Assembly: GCA_947175695.1 (NCBI GenBank)
Contig: CAMWNT010000003.1
Coordinates: 1-54,921 of the forward strand
Length of the DNA stretch: 54,921 nt
DNA from: an uncultured Porphyromonadaceae bacterium
Lineage (GTDB): Bacteria > Bacteroidota > Bacteroidia > Bacteroidales > Muribaculaceae
Reading direction: 5' to 3'
A program made the position numbers and the translations under genes. The notes under the pieces are model-generated. The model was not told the origin of the DNA and did no database searches. It was given only the letters and a program-made list of their open reading frames with translations. Positions 49,615 to 54,921 of the stretch are shown here, piece after piece (positions within the stretch are counted from its first letter, which is position 1; every line of letters begins with the position of its first letter).

Positions 49615-49645
49615 TTGGAGATTATATTTTTTTTTCATATCTTTG
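49615..49645 (+). promoter_or_regulatory. Promoter of holB
   Basis: TTG (49615-49617) lies 20 bases before TATCTTTG (49638-49645), about 70 bases before the start codon. Confidence 0.6.
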
Positions 49646-49711
49646 TAAAAATCCGCTCCGGGGAAACCTCCCCGCCCGGATTTACTTGACATTCACGCCA
49701 ATCAGATTCGC

Positions 49712-50842
49712 ATGAGATTCGCAGATATCACCGACAATTCCGAAGCGGTCAGCGCCATCCGGGCGATGGTCGACTCACATCGGATTCCCCACGCTCTGCT
49801 CATTTCCGGCCCCTCCGGGATCGGAAAAATGATGCTTGCGCGGGCAATGGCCGCTTATATCAACTGCGAATCTCCGCGCGACGGCGATTCCTGCGGAGTC
49901 TGCCCGGCATGCCGACGCATCGCCGCCGGCAACAACCCCGACATCCACTTCATCTATCCCATCTATAAAGTCAAGGCCAAAAAGCTCGAATACTCCTCCG
50001 ATTATGCCGAGCAATGGAAGCAGCTCCTCAAAGAGTCGCCATATATGGACCCGACTCTCTGGCTGCGCCTTATGGACGCCGACAACGCGCAACCTCGAAT
50101 ATATGTGGAAGATGCAGCCGAAATCAGCAGAATCGCCTCTCTCTCGACCTACTCCGACCGCTACAAGATCTTCATCATCTGGCTCCCAGAACGCCTTCAG
50201 ACCGAAGCGGCCAACAAAATCCTCAAAATCCTCGAAGAGCCCCACGACGACACTCTATTCATCGCCGTCAGCGACAATCCCGGCGCCATTCTCCCGACAA
50301 TCTACTCCCGCCTCCGACGGATCGAGATGAAAAGCCCGTCGACAGAAGCCATCGCCGACAGGCTCGCCCGATGCGGCATATCGCCGGCATCAGCCTCAGC
50401 CATCGCCCGGCTCGCCGAAGGATCCCTCCTCAAAGCATTCCAAATGGCTTCGGCCGGAGGCGAAACCGAAGAATTCGGCGGCTACTTCCGCGACATCATG
50501 CGCATGGCCTACGGTCGGCAGGTGGCGCGAATGAAAGAACTTTCCGACAATCTGGCCGCTCTCGGAAGAGAAAAGTCGATCCGACTGCTCGACTATATGG
50601 CCCGGATGGTGCGCGAAAACTTCATCGCCAATCTCGCTGTGCCCCCGCTCAATGTCATGACGCAGGCCGAGACGGAATTCTCCTCACGCTTCGCCCCATT
50701 CATCAATGTGGCCAATGTCGAGGAAATATCCTCTGCCATCAACGACGCCCGCCGCGACATCTCGCGCAACGCCAACGCCAAACTCGTATGGTTCGACTTC
50801 GCGCTGCTTCTCCTCATCGCCCTCCGCAAAAAGCCTGCCTAA
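49712..50842 (+). CDS. holB: DNA polymerase III delta' subunit
   Basis: Delta' is part of the clamp loader. The 376-residue protein has a degenerate Walker A GPSGIGKM (33-40), where the serine/threonine after the lysine is methionine, as expected for the non-ATPase delta' subunit. The zinc-binding cysteines are Cys52, Cys61, Cys64 and Cys67. KIFIIWLPERLQTEAANKIL, split as KIFIIWLPERL and QTEAANKIL, and ILEEPHDDTLFIAVS are typical of clamp-loader ATPases. It is followed by a nucleotidyltransferase gene after 136 bases. Confidence 0.93.
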   Translation: MRFADITDNSEAVSAIRAMVDSHRIPHALLISGPSGIGKMMLARAMAAYINCESPRDGDSCGVCPACRRIAAGNNPDIHFIYPIYKVKAKKLEYSSDYAEQWKQLLKESPYMDPTLWLRLMDADNAQPRIYVEDAAEISRIASLSTYSDRYKIFIIWLPERLQTEAANKILKILEEPHDDTLFIAVSDNPGAILPTIYSRLRRIEMKSPSTEAIADRLARCGISPASASAIARLAEGSLLKAFQMASAGGETEEFGGYFRDIMRMAYGRQVARMKELSDNLAALGREKSIRLLDYMARMVRENFIANLAVPPLNVMTQAETEFSSRFAPFINVANVEEISSAINDARRDISRNANAKLVWFDFALLLLIALRKKPA

Positions 50843-50978
50843 ATCCGCATCCTCTCACTCCCGGATTTTGCACTCCCACACGGACAACCCGGCCACAATC
50901 CCGCCGAAGATCGAAAAGACATCACCTCCCTCCTTGCCAAATATCGAAAAAATTCTACAATTAGTGCGACAGAAAAAT

Positions 50979-51884
50979 ATGAAACCGACACTCTTTATTC
51001 TCGCAGCCGGAATGGGCAGCCGTTATGGAGGCCTCAAACAGCTTGACACCCTCGGGCCCTCCGGCGAAACAATCATGGACTATAGCGTCTACGACGCTCT
51101 CCGCGCCGGATTCGGCAAAATCGTGTTCGTCATTCGCCACGATTTCGAAGAGGATTTCCGCAAAAAGATAGTCGACAAATATGCCGGCCACGTGCAGGTG
51201 GAAGTCGTCTTCCAGGATCTAAACGCTCTCACCGAGGGATACTCTCCCGACCCCGAACGCACCAAGCCCTGGGGCACAGGCCACGCCGTGCTGATGGGCA
51301 AGGACGCAATCAACGAACCCTTCGGAGTGATCAACGCCGACGACTATTACGGCCGCGAGAGCTTCCAGGTGCTCGCCGATTTCCTCCGCTCGGTCGAAGG
51401 AAAGAAGGGTGAATACTGCATGGTAGGATTCCAGATCGGCAATACACTCAGCGAAAACGGCGGCGTCAGCCGCGGACTCTGCAGCGTCTCGCCCGAAGGA
51501 TATCTGACCGCCGTCAACGAATGCCACGGCATCCGTCGCACCGACGACAGCCACATCGTCCAGACCCTCGCCGACGGCTCAGAAGCCGAATTCCCCGCCG
51601 ACGCTTACGTGTCGATGAACATGTGGGGATTCACTCCCGACTACTTCGACTATTCCGAAGCCGCTTTCCTCGAATTCCTCAAAGAACACGGCAAAGAACT
51701 CAAGTCGGAATTCTATATCCCCACCGTGGTCAACGATCTGATCCACTCCGGCAAAATCACGCTGAAAGTGGAGCAGACTCCCTCGAAATGGTTTGGCGTC
51801 ACTTTCGCCGCCGACCGCGACACGACTGTAGCCCAGTTCCGCAAGCTCGTCGACGAAGGAGTCTATCCCGAAAAACTTTTCTAA
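50979..51884 (+). CDS. NDP-sugar-type nucleotidyltransferase
   Basis: This 301-residue protein starts with the sugar nucleotidyltransferase signature LAAGMGSRYGGLKQLD (8-23). It has PWGTGHAVLMGKDAI and a metal-binding NADDYYG stretch. The start at 50979 puts the signature at the N-terminus; the reading frame is open further upstream but without domain match. The immediately following galE (25 bases) suggests a role in sugar nucleotide supply, perhaps for cell-surface polysaccharide. The exact NTP and sugar cannot be told. Confidence 0.85.
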   Translation: MKPTLFILAAGMGSRYGGLKQLDTLGPSGETIMDYSVYDALRAGFGKIVFVIRHDFEEDFRKKIVDKYAGHVQVEVVFQDLNALTEGYSPDPERTKPWGTGHAVLMGKDAINEPFGVINADDYYGRESFQVLADFLRSVEGKKGEYCMVGFQIGNTLSENGGVSRGLCSVSPEGYLTAVNECHGIRRTDDSHIVQTLADGSEAEFPADAYVSMNMWGFTPDYFDYSEAAFLEFLKEHGKELKSEFYIPTVVNDLIHSGKITLKVEQTPSKWFGVTFAADRDTTVAQFRKLVDEGVYPEKLF

Positions 51885-51909
51885 TCCAACATCCCACCGC
51901 ATCTTAAAA

Positions 51910-52935
51910 ATGGCTAAAATACTCGTCACAGGAGGCACCGGCTACATCGGCTCCCACACTACCGTAGAGCTCCAGAAAGCCGGCCATGAAGTGGTCATCA
52001 TCGACAATCTCTCCAACTCCAACATACATGTGCTCGACGGAATCGAACGCATCTCCGGAGTGCGCCCCGAATTTGTGGAAGGCGACGTCACCGACCTCGC
52101 CACTCTCCGCAAGCTCTTCGAGACGCATCCCGGAATCGACGGAATCATCAACTTCGCCGCGTCGAAGGCTGTCGGAGAGTCGGTGGAGCAACCCCTGAAA
52201 TATTACCGCAACAACCTCGTGTCGCTCCTCAATCTTCTCGATCTGATGCCTGAATACGGCGTGAAAGGGATTGTGTTCTCAAGCTCATGCACTGTCTATG
52301 GCGAACCCGATGTCAATCCCATCGATGAGACCGCGCCCATCAAGCCCGCGACTTCCCCCTACGGCAACACCAAGCAGATATCCGAAGAGATCATCACCGA
52401 CACGATCCATGCCGGAGCCCCCTTCAAGAGCATCCTGCTCCGATATTTCAATCCCGTCGGCGCCCACCCGAGCGCCGAGATCGGCGAATTGCCCAACGGA
52501 GTGCCCAACAATCTGATCCCCTATCTGACGCAGACAGCAGCCGGAATCCGCAAGCAGCTGACTGTGTTTGGCGACGACTACAACACCCCCGACGGCTCCT
52601 GCATCCGCGACTTCATCGACGTCGTCGACCTTGCCAAGGCTCACGTCATCGCAATGGGCCGGATGCTCGACAATCCGGAAAGCCCGAAGCTCGAGGTGTT
52701 CAACCTCGGCACAGGCCGCGGCCTCTCCGTGCTGGAGCTGATCGCATCGTTCGAACGCTCGACAGGCGTCAAAGTGCCCTACGTCATCGGCCAACGTCGC
52801 GAAGGCGACATTGAAAAGATCTGGGCCGACCCGGCGAAAGCCAACAATGTGCTCGGATGGAAAGCCGAAGCTTCAATCGACGACACCATGCGCAACGCAT
52901 GGCGCTGGCAGCAGAAACTCGCCGGCAAAGTCTGA
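51910..52935 (+). CDS. galE: UDP-glucose 4-epimerase
   Basis: GalE interconverts UDP-glucose and UDP-galactose with bound NAD. The 341-residue protein has the NAD motif VTGGTGYIGSHT (6-17), the SDR catalytic Tyr151/Lys155 in YGNTK and the serine cluster SSSCTVYG (124-131). RYFNPVGAHPSAEIGE and the C-terminal WADPAKANNVLGWKAE are typical of GalE. It may be co-transcribed with the nucleotidyltransferase. Specificity for UDP-Gal versus UDP-GalNAc is not resolved. Confidence 0.95.
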   Translation: MAKILVTGGTGYIGSHTTVELQKAGHEVVIIDNLSNSNIHVLDGIERISGVRPEFVEGDVTDLATLRKLFETHPGIDGIINFAASKAVGESVEQPLKYYRNNLVSLLNLLDLMPEYGVKGIVFSSSCTVYGEPDVNPIDETAPIKPATSPYGNTKQISEEIITDTIHAGAPFKSILLRYFNPVGAHPSAEIGELPNGVPNNLIPYLTQTAAGIRKQLTVFGDDYNTPDGSCIRDFIDVVDLAKAHVIAMGRMLDNPESPKLEVFNLGTGRGLSVLELIASFERSTGVKVPYVIGQRREGDIEKIWADPAKANNVLGWKAEASIDDTMRNAWRWQQKLAGKV

Positions 52936-53200
52936 TTCCCCCCGTCTCCACAATAATGATGCGTCGGCAAGTCCAGGCCGACTCGTCGACGCATCATTAT
53001 CCTCTCCCTCTCCTACATCATGAATCCACCATTGCGATTCACGATTCCTCGAATCATTCCGCTAAAAATCCTATTATAGTCAGCTGCACACGATCCTTCA
53101 ATTTCATTCCGCAATCCTATTCTATTGACGGCATTTTTATTGTTGATATCGAACCCTGATTATATCCTCACAAGTAACCTAAACATCATAACAATACGAT
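52936..53200 (+). other. Gap between galE and the terminal lipoprotein
   Basis: This 265-base gap contains the galE hairpin and otherwise AT-rich sequence. No convincing TAnnTTTG promoter and no small gene were found in it. Confidence 0.5.
52953..53000 (+). terminator. Hairpin terminator after galE
   Basis: A perfect 14-bp stem ATAATGATGCGTCG/CGACGCATCATTAT (52953-52966, 52987-53000) lies 17 bases past the stop. It has no T run but is followed by a C/T-rich stretch. Confidence 0.65.
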
Positions 53201-54921
53201 ATGCTCAAACGCTACATCCCGACTATCCTGCCGATGGGCGCGCTTCTGCTGCTCGCCGGATGTATTGACGACAACTATGATCTATCCGACATCGACACTT
53301 CGGTAGAAGTCAAGATCAACGACCTCGTCATTCCCGTCAACCTCGGCACAGTGACTCTCAATTCAGTCATCGACATTGAAGAGGGAAGTTCCATCACCAA
53401 AGAACCCTATCAAGGTTCCGACCCCGCGCTTCAAGGGAAAGAGATCTATGTCTACAACTACCGCGGCACATTCAACTCCAATCCCATCCACATCAACACT
53501 TTCCATGTTGAAGCCCCCGATATGGAGCCGGCCGTCGTGACACTCAAAAGCAATTCCATGCTCCCGGCACGCCGCAACGCCGCCGGACTCCCCACTGCGA
53601 TCAGCTACCGAATGCAGCCCATGTCGACCCCCTTCTCATATGACATCGACGAGGTCGACGACAAAGTGGCATCGATTGATGAAATCACAACTCCGAAAGT
53701 GACATTCGGCACACGCCTGCAGCTCCCCGAGCAGCTCGCTCAAGAGACCGCATATACCGAACTGACCGATGTACGCCTGCAATTCCCCAAAGGATTATCG
53801 CTCGAAATCGGCACATCGGCCGAATCTACAATCGGCAAATACGATACCGAGACCGGAATTGTCACCATCGACAACTACAAGACAAGCGACAGCTACATTG
53901 ATCTGACGGTCAACGCCGAAGTCATCGACCTCGACAAAGCCGGCGTAGAGCTCAAAGATGGCAAATTCAACTACGACGGCACAATCGACGTCATCGGCGG
54001 CACTATGGATCTGACTGCAAAAGAGGGTGGCTTCACCAATCTTTCTGAAGAACTCGATATCGACATCTACTACGAGCTCTCTGACTTCGACGTCAAAGAC
54101 TTCACCGGAGAAATCGACTACGACATCGAAGGGCTCAAATTCCAAAACGCACGCCTGACCGATATCCCCGAATTCCTTCAGGGCGACGAGACACGCATCC
54201 GCCTCGCCAACCCCCAGCTCTACATCAGCATCTACAACTCATGCGCCCCCTATAAGCTCGGTGGCATCACAGGCCTCAACGTCACTCCCCTCCGCGACAA
54301 CCGCGAAGGAACGCCCCTGACGATGGACAACTATATCCGCGTCGGCCACGACAATGGCGTCGGCCCTTATAAATTCGCCATCTCCCCCGAAGGCTCGCAG
54401 TTGAACACGGTCGATGACTACGCCGGAGCCGAAAAGCTGCTCTTCGCGCAACTCGGCGACGTGCTCTATGGCAACGGCCTCCCCGATGAAGTCGCTGTCG
54501 AATTCACCGACCCCCACCTTGACGGCACTGCCACCAACTTCCCCCTGCGCGAACCCGGATCCGCCGGAAATGAAGGTGAGATCGAATCCATCAAAGGCGA
54601 CTACCTCTTCCGCGCTCCCCTCGCGCTCGCCGACGGATCGCAGATCGTCTACACCGACACCCGCGACGACTGGGACTCCGAAGAGCTCGAAGACCTCTAT
54701 GTCAACACTCTCGGCGTGTCGGCCACAGCCACCTCGACAATCCCGCTTGACGTCACACTCAAAGCCTATCTGCTCGACGAGCTCGGCAATGAAGTCGGCG
54801 TCTGCGAATCGACCACCCTCCCCGCTCTCGCCCAAGGCGAACCCATCGAAATCTTCATCCGTCCCGAAGCCGGACAGGAATTCATCACCGGCATCAACGG
54901 CATCCGATATAAGGCATGGGC
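53201..54921 (+). CDS. Large lipoprotein, unknown function (3' end outside window)
   Basis: The frame opens at ATG 53201 and stays open to the window end (573 codons), so the gene is partial. The start MLKRYIPTILPMGALLLLAG followed by Cys21 is a lipoprotein signal, so the protein is probably attached to the outer membrane or exposed at the surface. The mature part is rich in D, T and aromatic residues in alternating patterns, such as YDLSDIDTSVEVKINDLVIP, IDIYYELSDFDVKDF and VAVEFTDPHLDG, and looks all-beta. I do not recognise a specific family; lipoproteins of this general form occur in Bacteroidetes surface systems. No susC/D partner is seen up to the window end. Confidence 0.75.
   Translation, partial: MLKRYIPTILPMGALLLLAGCIDDNYDLSDIDTSVEVKINDLVIPVNLGTVTLNSVIDIEEGSSITKEPYQGSDPALQGKEIYVYNYRGTFNSNPIHINTFHVEAPDMEPAVVTLKSNSMLPARRNAAGLPTAISYRMQPMSTPFSYDIDEVDDKVASIDEITTPKVTFGTRLQLPEQLAQETAYTELTDVRLQFPKGLSLEIGTSAESTIGKYDTETGIVTIDNYKTSDSYIDLTVNAEVIDLDKAGVELKDGKFNYDGTIDVIGGTMDLTAKEGGFTNLSEELDIDIYYELSDFDVKDFTGEIDYDIEGLKFQNARLTDIPEFLQGDETRIRLANPQLYISIYNSCAPYKLGGITGLNVTPLRDNREGTPLTMDNYIRVGHDNGVGPYKFAISPEGSQLNTVDDYAGAEKLLFAQLGDVLYGNGLPDEVAVEFTDPHLDGTATNFPLREPGSAGNEGEIESIKGDYLFRAPLALADGSQIVYTDTRDDWDSEELEDLYVNTLGVSATATSTIPLDVTLKAYLLDELGNEVGVCESTTLPALAQGEPIEIFIRPEAGQEFITGINGIRYKAW

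Overview
The window looks like chromosomal DNA from a Bacteroidales bacterium, most likely a Muribaculaceae-type gut organism. The evidence is the set of Bacteroidetes-specific families (DUF3127, DUF4835, DUF5606, a long NusB, a secreted protein with a type IX secretion-like C-terminus), the conserved blocks dnaN-exonuclease-coaBC-DUF4835-recN-rlmB and nusB-yajC-ybbR-coaE-DUF5606, and promoters of the Bacteroidetes sigma-ABfr type (TTTG-like -33 box, about 20 bases, TAnnTTTG -7 box). The species assignment is inference. I saw no tRNA, rRNA, CRISPR array, transposase, integrase or phage gene.

Layout. 1-625: a non-coding 125-bp tandem repeat array closed by long inverted arms, then a terminator. 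626-4738: a calcium-type P-ATPase and two TerD-family genes, all on the minus strand. 5083-7104: a DUF3127 protein, then rsmG and a metallo-beta-lactamase-fold hydrolase on the plus strand. 7310-13246: a complete minus-strand glycine cleavage operon, gcvT-gcvH-gcvPA-gcvPB-lpdA. 13509-17054: a LolC/E-like permease and htpG (plus). 17232-21431: nusB-yajC-ybbR-coaE-DUF5606 (minus). 21593-28276: dnaN, exonuclease, coaBC, DUF4835, recN, rlmB (minus). 28664-29822: rpsF-rpsR-rplI (minus). 29997-41287: a second DEDD exonuclease, etfB-etfA-acyl-CoA dehydrogenase, a PD40-like secreted protein, lepA-nhaA and a secreted SusE/F-like protein (minus). 41909-54921: all genes on the plus strand: rplY, pth, an AddB-like nuclease, NDH-2, a META-domain lipoprotein, an S4 RNA-binding protein, holB, a nucleotidyltransferase, galE and a lipoprotein cut off by the window end.

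Most genes are housekeeping: DNA replication and repair (dnaN, holB, recN, AddB-like, two DEDD exonucleases), translation (rpsF, rpsR, rplI, rplY, lepA, pth, rsmG, rlmB), CoA synthesis (coaBC, coaE) and one-carbon metabolism (gcv operon). The unusual content is mainly between genes. There are several families of short-word tandem repeats: TTTTAGG-like tracts that begin at stop codons, 9-bp TAGCTATTT-like tracts, a 10-bp tract ending in TCAAT, and 9-bp GGCTAATTA tracts. There is also a dispersed palindromic element around the TerD/ATPase locus and the 125-bp array. Strand orientation and G/C composition both switch near 41.3-42.7 kb.
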